Assembly: GCA_014058405.1 (NCBI GenBank) | Contig: CP047423.1 | Span: forward strand, 2,046,001-2,110,000 | DNA from: Candidatus Nitrospira kreftii | GTDB lineage: Bacteria > Nitrospirota > Nitrospiria > Nitrospirales > Nitrospiraceae | Length of the DNA stretch: 64,000 bases | Direction of reading: 5' to 3' | Shown here: one piece after another, positions 55,332-64,000 of the stretch | Position numbering within the stretch: the first letter of the stretch is position 1 | How the letters are laid out: each line of letters starts with the position of its first letter | The notes under the pieces: model-generated | Databases searched by the model: none | What the model saw: only the letters and a program-made list of their open reading frames with translations | Told to the model about the DNA's origin: nothing | Program-made: the position numbers and the translations under genes

Positions 55332-56048
55332 TCAGGAGGTCAAGCCTCTTTGAAGCGCGGACCATGGTACTCTTGGTAGGTTCGCCTCCAACGTGGCAAC
55401 GGGTTCTCCAGACCGGCGTGTATTGCAGAAATTCATGCGATTCACAGGATCACTCTGTGCGGACACTACGAGCTGATGGGAAGGAGTGTCTTCGTCGATT
55501 TGGGGATTGTCTCTTCTATCTACCTTTTCAATCATCATGACTTGCAGTGTGATAAGGAGCGGTTGCCCAGCCAAGGGATGGTTGAAATCAATCAAAGTGA
55601 GTTCCGGCCGAATCAATATAATTTTTGCATAGGCGCCGGTATCATCAGCGATGGTGTCCCCTTCCTGGACTTCCGGCGGCAAATCGATTGTTGGGATCAG
55701 TTGAATTTTTGTCTCGTCGCGGAGACCAAAGCCCTCTTCGGCCGAGAGAGGAAAGGTCTTCATCTCACCATGGTGCATACCCGCCACCTGCGTTTCTATC
55801 CCAGGTGGAACGGTATGCTCGCCTTGGATAAATTGCTCCATATTGAAATAACTCTCATCAGGGTTGTACTCAGGGGTGATTTGCACTTGTACCGTGACCT
55901 TGACGCCTTCTTGGACGGCTGCATCGTTTACGAGCGACGGAGCGACCCCCATATGTGTTATAAAAGGATCTCTCCCCTGCAATAAAATGGCGCCTATCGC
56001 GCTGATGCCCACGGCACCAAGTAATATGAGGTGGCGTAAAGTACGCAT
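55332..56048 (-). CDS. SlyD-like FKBP-type PPIase, membrane-anchored or exported
   Basis: 238 residues. N-terminal hydrophobic segment RHLILLGAVGISAIGAILLQ could be a signal or anchor. The FKBP/SlyD core follows: VKVTVQVQITPEYNPDESYF, GIETQVAGMHHGEMKTFPLS, then the flap region NHPLAGQPLLITLQVMMIEK. The usual catalytic pocket is only partly preserved, so chaperone activity is likelier than isomerase. The last 60 residues are extra. Confidence 0.8.
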   Translation of the reverse strand: MRTLRHLILLGAVGISAIGAILLQGRDPFITHMGVAPSLVNDAAVQEGVKVTVQVQITPEYNPDESYFNMEQFIQGEHTVPPGIETQVAGMHHGEMKTFPLSAEEGFGLRDETKIQLIPTIDLPPEVQEGDTIADDTGAYAKIILIRPELTLIDFNHPLAGQPLLITLQVMMIEKVDRRDNPQIDEDTPSHQLVVSAQSDPVNRMNFCNTRRSGEPVATLEANLPRVPWSALQRGLTS

Positions 56049-56724
56049 ACATCGCCCTCCTTTTGATTAATACGCTTACCTACATCCCGAGCCTTTCCGA
56101 CAGTTAATTGACAGCCGTCCTGACTTGACCATAACTGCAATACACCAACGTTCACACATCTCGTGCCACTGGCAAAACTCCTAGCGGCGTTGCAGATATC
56201 CTCGGGCGACGTCTCCCTCCAAACGCGCCATTCGGAATTGACTTGCTCAACCATCACGCGTCTCCGTTCATTCTGCACAGACTCCTCACATGATTGCCGC
56301 TTGGATCCTCGAAGTGGCTGCTCGAGTACATCACTTCACCGAAGTTCCGGCATCGCATGCGAGTAGCCGTTAGTTAACGGATACTGGATCGACGCGCCAC
56401 GTCAGCCGAGCTGATCCACTTTTCGGGCGTTGTTCCACCCGGAACCCGATACGGCATAAGTTGTCCAGGTGTGTCGCCAATTACGCGATGCCAAACTAAT
56501 CCGTCGGACTATCTTCTTCCTACAGCGCAACAACACTCCCCGCAAGATCCATGCAATTCTTGATTTAACCAGACAAGGTGTCGCTTAGGGGTTTTGCTAG
56601 TAGCGGGATAACCGGACCGGTGCGCAAGCTTGTCCTAACATGCATGCAGGTTACATCACTGTGATCTGTGTCGAGGACGTTACTGATACCCCAGCAACAG
56701 TTATAGATGAGGAGGTCGCCGGTT
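56049..56724. other. Gap without convincing gene
   Basis: 676 bases. The minus-strand frame ending near 55994 overlaps the FKBP gene and has poor composition. No tRNA, strong terminator or clear repeat was seen. Confidence 0.6.
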
Positions 56725-57609
56725 ATGATCGGATCGAAAGCAGTCAAGCCTGTCCCAATGCTGCTGTTTCTAGCCGCGATGACCGCGTGCGCAGAATGGA
56801 CGAGTGATCCTGGAACATTTGATCATGCCACGGCGTCTCCACTAGCTGAAACAAAGGCCGATCACCCAATGACTGCTTCGAGTGAAGCCCTTCCAAATAA
56901 TGGAGTGCAACATGAACAAGTTCTCTTAACGGGATCGACCGTCGTGATGGGAACGGTCACGGGGATCAGGAGTCATCAAATCGAGGTGGAGTACCAAGAT
57001 TCTCTTCAACCGCGTTTTCTTCCTCTTAATCAAGCACAACAAAAGGGAATGAAGGGCATAGTGGGAGAGAAGGTGGAAATGGTTTTCAATGAGCAAGATG
57101 TCCTCATTGACTTTCACCCGCTGGGACCTCTGGAAGGAGAACATAAGATCATCACGGGGATGATCGAGCAATCCATGCCGATCGGCCAGGAACGAGTCGT
57201 GATCAGGACCAACAGGAACCAAACGGAGAGCTTCTTCGTAAGGCCGCTTGCTCGGAGCAAGATGGCGTCAATGCCCATTCGAGTTCCCGCGGTTTTTCTT
57301 GCTGATGAAACCGGAAACATTATCGATGTCACGTTCGAAAGTGAAGATGCGGTGGAGCAGGCCTCACATGAATACTCGCACATGTCCCAACCGAAGTCTG
57401 CGCATATACGAATCGACGATGTCATATTCGAATCGATTATCAATAACACCATCACCATCGAGACCGCCGTTGGCACGAAACGAACGTATCCAGTGCGACC
57501 GCTCGTCGAGAATGAGATCAAGGCGTTCAAACGAGGAGAGCATCTGACACTTTTGATCGATTCCGATAATTATGTGATCGATGTGGCCAAGCCGCGGATG
57601 CAATATTAA
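56725..57609 (+). CDS. Putative lipoprotein with two repeated beta domains
   Basis: 294 residues from ATG 56725 (MIGSKAVKPVPMLLFLAAMT), with AGGAGG upstream. Lipobox-like MTAC, Cys at about residue 22. Two related segments (GTVTGIRSHQIEVEYQDSLQ; DDVIFESIINNTITIETAVG) suggest repeated small beta domains. Unknown family. Confidence 0.7.
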   Translation: MIGSKAVKPVPMLLFLAAMTACAEWTSDPGTFDHATASPLAETKADHPMTASSEALPNNGVQHEQVLLTGSTVVMGTVTGIRSHQIEVEYQDSLQPRFLPLNQAQQKGMKGIVGEKVEMVFNEQDVLIDFHPLGPLEGEHKIITGMIEQSMPIGQERVVIRTNRNQTESFFVRPLARSKMASMPIRVPAVFLADETGNIIDVTFESEDAVEQASHEYSHMSQPKSAHIRIDDVIFESIINNTITIETAVGTKRTYPVRPLVENEIKAFKRGEHLTLLIDSDNYVIDVAKPRMQY

Positions 57610-57765
57610 CTTTTACAGGCCTAGGGGGAGAGTACGCCGCGCAGAGGTCTATGCTTGTCATTCCAGACGGAACGACCTCTTTACTCATGGAAAGGTCCAG
57701 GACTTAGGAATCGCTATGCTTGGTCCTGATCACACGACACAGATGAGGCTCTAGGATCTTAAATC

Positions 57766-58902
57766 ATGGCACCGCGTAAGATTCAACCGTCTCGATCAAG
57801 GATCCGACGTATCCGGTATGCAGTCATCGGTCTCGGACATATCGCGCAAATTGCTGTACTTCCCGCATTTCGCAATGCTCGTCGCAACTCCGACCTTGTG
57901 ACGATCGTCTCCGGAGACAAAGCAAAACGACGTGTGATTGCCGGCCAGTACGAACTCCGTCGGACCTATTCATACGACGAGTACGATCGTCTGCTTACGA
58001 GTGGAACCATTGACGCCGTGTATGTGACTCTTCCAAACCATATGCACCGTTGGTATGTGGAACGGGCCTTACGGGCGGGAATTCATGTCCTCTGTGAGAA
58101 ACCGCTCGGACTCACCGCAACGGACTGCCGGGCCATGGTGCGCGCTGCGAGTCGGACCGAGACACAGCTCATGGTGGCCTACCGTTTGCATTTCGATGAA
58201 GCGAATCTGCGCATGGTCGAATTGATACATTCCGGGCGGCTCGGTCACATCCGCATCTTCCATTCGCTTTTCACACAACAAGTCAGGGCGGGAGACACGC
58301 GGTTGAAAGCCGATGTCGGCGGCGGCCCGTTACACGATATCGGTATCTACTGCATCAATGCTGCCCGCTACCTTTTTCAGGCGGAACCGACCGAGGTGTT
58401 TGCCGCGGCATCACGAACGGGAGACGCTCGGTTTCGGAAAGTACCCGAAATGCATGCGGTGATCATGCGGTTCCCAGCGGATAGGCTGGCCACATTCGTA
58501 AGCAGTTTCGGCGCTGCCGATCGAGCGGAATATGACGTGGTCGGGACGAAAGGAACGGCTCGGCTTGAGTCTGCCTATGAGTATGCAGAGGGAATGCGCG
58601 CCTTGATCACGGTCGGGGATCGTCCCAAAACCATACACTACCCTAAGCGCGATCAGTTCGGCCCGCAACTGCTCTATTTTTCAGATTGCATCCTGCACAA
58701 GCGATCTCCGGGACCGTCCGGGCTGGAGGGCACATTAGATGTCGCCATCATCGAAGCCCTGCAGGAGTCGGCGGCCCGGGGTCGGTCGGTGAAGATCCGC
58801 TGTCGAGACACTCCGGTGCGGCGCCCAAGTCTTTCACAACTGGCTCGTTGTCCGGCGGTTTCCTCTCCTCGGCTCGTTCGTGCCCCGTCACCAACGAAAT
58901 GA
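57766..58902 (+). CDS. Gfo/Idh/MocA-family oxidoreductase
   Basis: 378 residues. NAD(P) fold VIGLGHIAQIAVLPAFRNAR, the catalytic Lys in HVLCEKPLGLTATD and GGGPLHDIGIYCINAARYLF. Close to glucose-fructose oxidoreductase; the substrate is probably a sugar or inositol derivative. The C-terminal 40 residues are a basic, low-complexity tail. Starts MAPRKIQPSRSRIRRIRYAV. Confidence 0.9.
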   Translation: MAPRKIQPSRSRIRRIRYAVIGLGHIAQIAVLPAFRNARRNSDLVTIVSGDKAKRRVIAGQYELRRTYSYDEYDRLLTSGTIDAVYVTLPNHMHRWYVERALRAGIHVLCEKPLGLTATDCRAMVRAASRTETQLMVAYRLHFDEANLRMVELIHSGRLGHIRIFHSLFTQQVRAGDTRLKADVGGGPLHDIGIYCINAARYLFQAEPTEVFAAASRTGDARFRKVPEMHAVIMRFPADRLATFVSSFGAADRAEYDVVGTKGTARLESAYEYAEGMRALITVGDRPKTIHYPKRDQFGPQLLYFSDCILHKRSPGPSGLEGTLDVAIIEALQESAARGRSVKIRCRDTPVRRPSLSQLARCPAVSSPRLVRAPSPTK

Positions 58903-59181
58903 CCCCACGTCTTAGGCATTGGCTTACGGCAAACTAGGGGTTTGCCCGGTGTGCGTTCGGCTCCCCTCCAGTACACTGCATTGAAAGCACCTAACTCGAA
59001 CCGTGAGTCGAATGTCAGCGAATCGTATTTGAGTATCGTCGGATCTGACTATTCGAAGTGCGGTCGAACCGACGATCACAACGTTCCAACTACGTCCGAT
59101 TCGATTCGTGGACCGGTTGTGTGATCGACTTATTCATGCTCGACATACAGGTCGTCGACAAGTGGGTCAAGCGGTAAACGC

Positions 59182-60075
59182 ATGAGTCCGTTGGAGACAA
59201 CAGTGAAGGGTCCGGTCAATCTTTGGAAGCGTGGAGGCCTGAGCTGGCTCGAATTGGGGCGTCGTCTTTGGAAGGAAATTGAAGACGATGAGGTGTTAGG
59301 CCGCGGCGCACAGCTCGCGTACTACTTTTTGCTCGCGTTGTTCCCGATGCTCTTGTTCCTCACGGCCTTGCTTGGGTTATTCCCGATCAACACATCGACA
59401 TCAGCCCTACTTCAGTATGCCGAAGAGATCCTGCCGGCAGACGCACTCGGCATTCTGCAACGGTACTTGGATCATGTCGTACAGGGCAGCGGGAAGGAGA
59501 TTCTCTCCTTAGGTATTCTTGGCGCGCTATGGGTGTCATCGAGCGGAGTGACCGCTATCATAGACGCGCTGAACGTTGCCTATAATGCGACCGAAACGCG
59601 GCCATTCTGGAAAGTCAGGCTGACCGGCATTGTGCTCACCATAGGCTTGGCTGGGTTTGTGATTCTATCCGCGGTGCTAGTGCTGTTCGGTGGGTACTTG
59701 GCGGAGTGGGCCTCAAAGTTTCTCGGATTCGGTCTGTTCTTCGAGATCACGTGGAAAGTGCTCCAATGGCCTCTAGCGTTTACCCTGATGGTGTTGGCCA
59801 TAGGTATCATCTATTATGCCTGTCCCAATGTTGAGCAAGAATGGCGTTGGGTAACCCCAGGCGCTGTCGTCGCCGTCTTCCTATGGTTGTGCGTTTCACT
59901 GGCGTTTAAGGTCTATGTGACCAACTTCGGGAATTACAACGCAGCCTACGGATCCATCGGTGGCGTGATTGTGCTTATGCTGTGGCTATACCTAAGCGGT
60001 ACGGTGATTTTGCTCGGTGGTGAAATCAATGCCGAGATCGAAGCCGCTGCCCGAGACGATGCGCGGCAAGTGTGA
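59182..60075 (+). CDS. YihY/BrkB-family membrane protein
   Basis: 297 residues with six or seven helices. LGRGAQLAYYFLLALFPMLL, LWVSSSGVTAIIDALNVAYN, YYACPNVEQEWRWVTPGAVV and YGSIGGVIVLMLWLYLSGTV are the YihY pattern. Long wrongly called RNase BN; function unknown. It is 279 bases downstream of the oxidoreductase gene and starts a membrane-gene run. Confidence 0.9.
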   Translation: MSPLETTVKGPVNLWKRGGLSWLELGRRLWKEIEDDEVLGRGAQLAYYFLLALFPMLLFLTALLGLFPINTSTSALLQYAEEILPADALGILQRYLDHVVQGSGKEILSLGILGALWVSSSGVTAIIDALNVAYNATETRPFWKVRLTGIVLTIGLAGFVILSAVLVLFGGYLAEWASKFLGFGLFFEITWKVLQWPLAFTLMVLAIGIIYYACPNVEQEWRWVTPGAVVAVFLWLCVSLAFKVYVTNFGNYNAAYGSIGGVIVLMLWLYLSGTVILLGGEINAEIEAAARDDARQV

Positions 60076-60233
60076 ACTCGCATCAGGACGAATGATGAGT
60101 CTTCGGCGATTAGGACGTATCCTCGATGTGACATCATGGACAACTTCAGCTGTTTCAGGATCCGGAAGTGTGCAAGATTGGATGTTTCACAGCTATCGCC
60201 GGAACAACCTCGGCATCGACTTGGAGGTGCAGT

Positions 60234-61337
60234 GTGCCTAATCGACGAGCCGTCGACCGTCACCTATGGGAAATCGTCGCGGTCAAGGATCTTCTCTGGA
60301 TCCTCGGCGTACTGTTGCTCTGTTGGATCGGCTACACGCTCATGTCGATTCTCACCCCGATTCTTCTCGGGCTTGGCTTTGCCTATCTCTTCAATCCGCT
60401 GATTACGCTCATGCATCGACGTTGGAGAATCCCGCGACTCCTGACAGTCTGTCTTCTCATGATATTGTTGCTCCTCCTGTTGAGCGCGACGCTGGTGTGG
60501 ATCGGACCGATCTTTTCGAGCCAGCTGATGAGTTTGATCAACAAGATTCCAGGATACGTCACGACGCTTACAACCCATTATAACGTGGACATGCACAGCC
60601 TCTTTCCGCAACTGACCGATTTAGTCGGCAGGATTAAGACTGATCCGATGAGTATCCTTGAACCGTTGTTGACCGGGACCGGGCAGGCCTTCGGCTTGCT
60701 CGGAACTGTCATCGGTTCCACGCTGAACATCACGCTGGTATTAGTGTTGGTCCCGATTTTTTTCATTCTGTTTGCCTTGAATTTTGACCGGCTCACGTCC
60801 CGGATCATGACGATGATCCCGCCCGCCGCCCGTCCACGAACCGCAGACGTGTTGGAACGAATGGATCGTGCCGTGAACGGATTTTTTCGAGGCCGCTTCA
60901 TCATCGGCCTCATCACCGCCGCATTGTATGCCTTCGGATGGGCCTTCGCGGAGGTGCCGTACTGGGCGCTGCTCGGGATTGCCACTGGAATCCTGACCAT
61001 CATTCCGTATGCATCCGCCATTGGCTGGCCCCTCGCCGTCTTGCTCAAGTACCTGGACGTGCTCGCTTCTTCAGATAGCGGTGCCGGCTGGTTGGCGATC
61101 GTGATCTGGCCGAGCGTCACTTATCTGGCCGTGCAGTTCGTCGAAAGTTGGATTCTCACGCCATGGATCCAGAGTCAGTCTCTTGACCTGAGCGTCCCCA
61201 CGGTGATGATCGTCGTCCTGATCGGCGGCGCGGTCGGTGGATTCTTCGGTTTATTGCTTGCGATTCCTGTCGCGGCCTGCATGAAGATTCTCTTGGAAGA
61301 GTACGTCTTGCCGGCCAGGATGTCCTCGGCCCCATGA
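60234..61337 (+). CDS. AI-2E/PerM-family transporter
   Basis: 367 residues from GTG 60234, because GGAGGT lies six bases before it and it gives the normal N-terminus; the ATG at 60168 has no ribosome site. Eight helices, with FFRGRFIIGLITAALYAFGW, TIIPYASAIGWPLAVLLKYL and ILTPWIQSQSLDLSVPTVMI typical of the PerM family. Substrate unknown (permease of AI-2 or Na+/H+ exchange have been suggested for others). Confidence 0.88.
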   Translation: MPNRRAVDRHLWEIVAVKDLLWILGVLLLCWIGYTLMSILTPILLGLGFAYLFNPLITLMHRRWRIPRLLTVCLLMILLLLLLSATLVWIGPIFSSQLMSLINKIPGYVTTLTTHYNVDMHSLFPQLTDLVGRIKTDPMSILEPLLTGTGQAFGLLGTVIGSTLNITLVLVLVPIFFILFALNFDRLTSRIMTMIPPAARPRTADVLERMDRAVNGFFRGRFIIGLITAALYAFGWAFAEVPYWALLGIATGILTIIPYASAIGWPLAVLLKYLDVLASSDSGAGWLAIVIWPSVTYLAVQFVESWILTPWIQSQSLDLSVPTVMIVVLIGGAVGGFFGLLLAIPVAACMKILLEEYVLPARMSSAP

Positions 61338-61430
61338 CCCTAGTCATCCAAACAGGAAGCCTGTCACGTCGATAACTGCAGCCGACTCGTATTCGAGAGG
61401 ACGGGTCATAGAGACTTCAAAAGGCTAACG

Positions 61431-62807
61431 ATGCACATCGCGCACCTATGGCACCAACTCCGACAGAGCTTCTGGTTTGTTCCCAGCCTCATTACCATTG
61501 GCGCGGCGGTACTATCCCAAATCACCCTGAGACTGGATGAGACGTTTCCGTGGAGTAAGTATAACGGCCTGGGATGGATCTACTCCGGGAGCGGTGAGGG
61601 CGCCGGCATCCTCCTCTCGGCTATCGTCGGTTCCATGATCACGGCGACGAGCATTACGTTTTCCATGACTCTCGTGGCGTTGACGTTGACTGCCTCGCAG
61701 TATGGGCCGCGATTGCTCCAAAATTTCATGCGTCGGCCGGGTAGTCAAATCGTCCTTGGAACGTTCCTCGCCACGTTTATTTTCAGCTTGCTGGTCTTGC
61801 GATCGGTTCAGATCAATGGCGAAGCAGCCGTCATTCCGCACTTGTCGGTGACGGTCGCCGTGGGTTTGACCATCGCGAGCGTGGGTGTCCTCATCTTTTT
61901 TATTCATCACATCGCCAAGGCCATCCAAGCCGACACCATCATCGGGCAGGTTTATGCGGACCTGTTGGACTCGATCGACCGTATGTTTCCGGAGCAAATC
62001 GGTGAAGGTCGCTCGACCGATAGGGACCATCAGCCGGTGCGGATCGTACCTGACGAAGCTTCCCTCCACCGCTACAGGCATGAAGGAGTCCCGGTCCATT
62101 CGGCATCGACGGGGTACCTGCAGGCCATCGATGCCGAGGGGCTGCTCGAATTGGCTGTGGAACACCATCTCGTAATCCTCCTCCACCGCCGTCCTGGACA
62201 TTTCATTATTCAGAATCAGCGGATCGCCACGCTATGCCCATCGCAGCATGACAACCTGAACGAGTCAAGCATGCATGTGTGCGATCTCTTGATCCTAGGG
62301 CAGGAACGGACATCTGAGCAAGACGTGGAATTTGCCATCTTGCAGTTAGTTGAAATAGCGGTGAGAGCGCTTTCTCCTGGCATCAACGACCCGCACACCG
62401 CCATGCGATGTCTGGACTGGCTCGGCGCGGCACTCTGTCGCATTTCGGAACGTCGCCTCCCAGACCCTCACCGTTACGACTCGCAAGGAAATATCCGTGT
62501 GATTGCGGAACGAGCCGCACCGGCTGGACTAGTCGACGTCGCCTTTCATCAGATTCGACAGGCTTCTGCGGGAAAGCCGGCGCTGCTCATTCGACTGCTT
62601 GAATCCCTGGCGTCGATTGCCGCTCAGGTTCAAGACCGGAGCATGTTGGAAGCCTTACAACGACATGCCGACATGATTTTACGAGAAAGCCGACACAGCG
62701 TGCCGGAATTGCTCGATCGCGCTGATATCGAACGGCACTATCGAGACATCCTGGACTACTTTCGTCGCCGGGAAGAGCGACTCATGCTCGGCCCGACGAC
62801 GTCCTGA
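61431..62807 (+). CDS. DUF2254 membrane protein
   Basis: 458 residues. Three to four N-terminal helices: MHIAHLWHQLRQSFWFVPSL, GSMITATSITFSMTLVALTL and IVLGTFLATFIFSLLVLRSV. A cytoplasmic domain follows, with SALSPGINDPHTA-like RALSPGINDPHTAMRCLDWL. The DUF2254 family is unexplained. Same strand, 94 bases after the AI-2E gene. Confidence 0.85.
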   Translation: MHIAHLWHQLRQSFWFVPSLITIGAAVLSQITLRLDETFPWSKYNGLGWIYSGSGEGAGILLSAIVGSMITATSITFSMTLVALTLTASQYGPRLLQNFMRRPGSQIVLGTFLATFIFSLLVLRSVQINGEAAVIPHLSVTVAVGLTIASVGVLIFFIHHIAKAIQADTIIGQVYADLLDSIDRMFPEQIGEGRSTDRDHQPVRIVPDEASLHRYRHEGVPVHSASTGYLQAIDAEGLLELAVEHHLVILLHRRPGHFIIQNQRIATLCPSQHDNLNESSMHVCDLLILGQERTSEQDVEFAILQLVEIAVRALSPGINDPHTAMRCLDWLGAALCRISERRLPDPHRYDSQGNIRVIAERAAPAGLVDVAFHQIRQASAGKPALLIRLLESLASIAAQVQDRSMLEALQRHADMILRESRHSVPELLDRADIERHYRDILDYFRRREERLMLGPTTS

Positions 62808-62896
62808 TGATGCACGGTCGATAGAGCCCCGGTCCACAAACGGAGTTCAGTATCATCCTGAACAAAATGCAGAATCTTTAATCGGTTATCAGACAT

Positions 62897-64000
62897 TCAA
62901 CGAATAACTTTTTGCCAGTCGCCGTAACGATCTTCGATCGGACCACATCGAATGTTAAGCGCAATCAGCACCAGACCACTGGCGACGCTAATCCACGGCC
63001 AACTCAGAACGGCGCCGTCAAGAATCCAGGCAGCGAGGAGCAGCCATGCTCCGCACAGGAGGTTCACCACGCGCACCGGGCGGGCGGGTTCGGCGAACGC
63101 CACCACCGAAAATGTCACGACCAGCGCGCCCACGATGTGCGTGCTATCGGCAACAGTTCCGACCAAGTGCAACAGGGTGGGCGCAGCCATCAACCCTACT
63201 CCAACCATTGTGCTCAACCACAAATTCCAGGGGGCAGAGAACGCTTCAATGCTGTGCAGCATTTCTGAAAGCAGCGACCGAGTTTGTATCTTTGGTTCAT
63301 CCATCGCGCTGTGTTCACCGTGCCAAAAGACGCGCCAGACGTTGCCCCCTGTACGTCGTGCGCGAAGGAGAAACTGACCGGTCGCAATCACTTCGTCCAG
63401 CGCCGGCGACACCATCAGCAACATGACCACCGATGCCACAAGACATAGTGTGCACCAGTCGCCGATACCGACCGGTTGGAGGATTACCAAAACAATGCTG
63501 GTGACACCGGGAGGGATGATGAAGAGACCGAACAACACCACCATCCATGGCATGGTACGCCAGCGTCGCACTCCCCCGATCAGCCCGGCCAGAGCGTCGA
63601 GCAGGTATGAGAGCGCTCCCAAACCAGCGTCGGACACCGGAAACGCTTTCGAGACATCCGAGGTGAGGACGCGTCTTGTGCTCTCGCCGAACAAGGGGTC
63701 CCATGGATGCACAATGTGCCCGAGTTGAAATGCCGCGAGATACCGAGCGAGAAAAAATCCGAGCATTGCCAGAAAGACGATCGCCAATCGTTGCACCCAT
63801 CCGGAAGGGTTGTAACTCCAGCCTGGCGGAGCACCAGAGCCGGGGTCGTCACGACCGAACTGCGGGATAACGGCAGCGAACGTAATCACCAGTGCGCCGA
63901 CGAGCAAGTCGTTGTTATAGACGGCAGCATTCGAGGCCCAGAACACCAGGGGCGCGCTCATCAACCAGAAGCCCACCCCGCATACGGTCCAAGTCGCCCA
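62897..64000 (-). CDS. SPW-repeat / VKOR / SPW-repeat membrane protein (5' end off window)
   Basis: The open minus-strand frame runs past the right edge; an internal GTG at 63976 is not required as the start, since upstream codons (WATWTVCGVGFWLM) also read as protein. Layout: an SPW-type four-helix module (FWLMSAPLVFWASNAAVY), a VKOR-like module with the active CxxC GIGDWCTLCLVASV (Cys175, Cys178 when counted from that GTG), and a second SPW module (WNLWLSTMVGVGLMAAPTLL). VKOR passes disulphide electrons to quinone. The loop cysteine pair is not obvious. Confidence 0.8.
   Translation of the reverse strand, partial: WATWTVCGVGFWLMSAPLVFWASNAAVYNNDLLVGALVITFAAVIPQFGRDDPGSGAPPGWSYNPSGWVQRLAIVFLAMLGFFLARYLAAFQLGHIVHPWDPLFGESTRRVLTSDVSKAFPVSDAGLGALSYLLDALAGLIGGVRRWRTMPWMVVLFGLFIIPPGVTSIVLVILQPVGIGDWCTLCLVASVVMLLMVSPALDEVIATGQFLLRARRTGGNVWRVFWHGEHSAMDEPKIQTRSLLSEMLHSIEAFSAPWNLWLSTMVGVGLMAAPTLLHLVGTVADSTHIVGALVVTFSVVAFAEPARPVRVVNLLCGAWLLLAAWILDGAVLSWPWISVASGLVLIALNIRCGPIEDRYGDWQKVIR

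Noticed and set aside
55994-56278. 94-codon minus-strand frame overlapping the FKBP start
   Set aside because: Overlaps a real gene by 55 bases and has no motif or ribosome site.
58942-59124. 60-codon frame between oxidoreductase and yihY
   Set aside because: Polar, low complexity and unsupported.
1-64000. CRISPR arrays, tRNA/rRNA genes, IS elements, prophage genes
   Set aside because: No regular repeat-spacer array, no cloverleaf or rRNA-like segment and no transposase or phage structural gene was seen; the Fic and hsdR remnants are the only mobile-type traces.

Overview
The window looks like chromosome from a free-living Gram-negative bacterium of the Nitrospira/Nitrospirota type. This rests on the general look of the proteins and gene neighbourhoods (paired DUF507 proteins, DUF465, DUF4292-like lipoprotein, HD-GYP proteins with an N-terminal DUF3391 domain, SPW-VKOR fusion, TatC, many lipoproteins, moderate G+C by eye). 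It is inference: no rRNA gene or species marker is present. Most of the sequence is densely packed with genes, and I see no prophage, IS element, tRNA or CRISPR array.

Region by region. 1-4.3 kb (minus): an FtsX-type ABC permease cut by the window edge and a LolD/MacB-type ATPase, separated by a class 1A dihydroorotate dehydrogenase and a one-domain LuxR-type regulator on the opposite strand. 4.4-8.2 kb (plus): comF, an FmdB zinc ribbon, an excisionase-like HTH protein, an mraZ away from ftsL/rsmH, a RusA-like resolvase and a divergent HD-GYP protein. 8.2-11.5 kb (minus): a complete MacA/MacB-type exporter (permease, ATPase, adaptor). 11.7-24.9 kb (minus): a long housekeeping run, in transcription order clpC, tsaD, hflX, nth, yicC, gmk, rpoZ, coaBC, TPR gene, aroQ, efp, accB, accC. 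25-29.3 kb: nadK, an adrenodoxin-reductase-like flavoprotein, a polyprenyl-phosphate mannosyltransferase-like GT2 and a lipoprotein. 29.3-35.6 kb (minus): radA, a LolB-like lipoprotein, tsaB, rimI, DUF465, tatC, a beta-propeller protein and a cyclophilin.

35.7-38.4 kb holds two tandem HD-GYP paralogues. 38.6-41.3 kb is a scar-like segment: a tiny zinc-ribbon gene, an hsdR gene reduced by internal deletion to its first codons plus its C-terminal third, a short tandem repeat, a Fic protein lacking its N-terminus, and an ORF interrupted by TGA. This looks like the remains of a defence locus. 41.3-48 kb returns to ordinary genes: an exported LNS2-like protein, peroxiredoxin, two DUF507 proteins, a TM1367-like protein, a DEDD nuclease, a PP2C phosphatase, a SnoaL-like protein, and a secreted protein whose His and Met spacing matches the copper monooxygenase PHM.

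48.4-64 kb is a looser region rich in envelope and stress genes, with longer intergenic gaps: CBS protein, metallothionein (47 aa), two orphan NarL-type response regulators facing each other, MgtC, BON lipoprotein, hemerythrin, SlyD-like FKBP, Gfo/Idh/MocA oxidoreductase, YihY, AI-2E/PerM, DUF2254 and an SPW-VKOR-SPW membrane protein cut by the right edge.

Shared themes are the t6A pathway (tsaD, tsaB, with rimI beside tsaB), protein quality control and folding (clpC, PPIases, VKOR), c-di-GMP turnover (three HD-GYP proteins), and metal or redox stress. The strongest candidates for something new are the PHM-like secreted protein, the degenerate LNS2-like exported protein, the mraZ-HTH-RusA group, and the decayed restriction/Fic locus.
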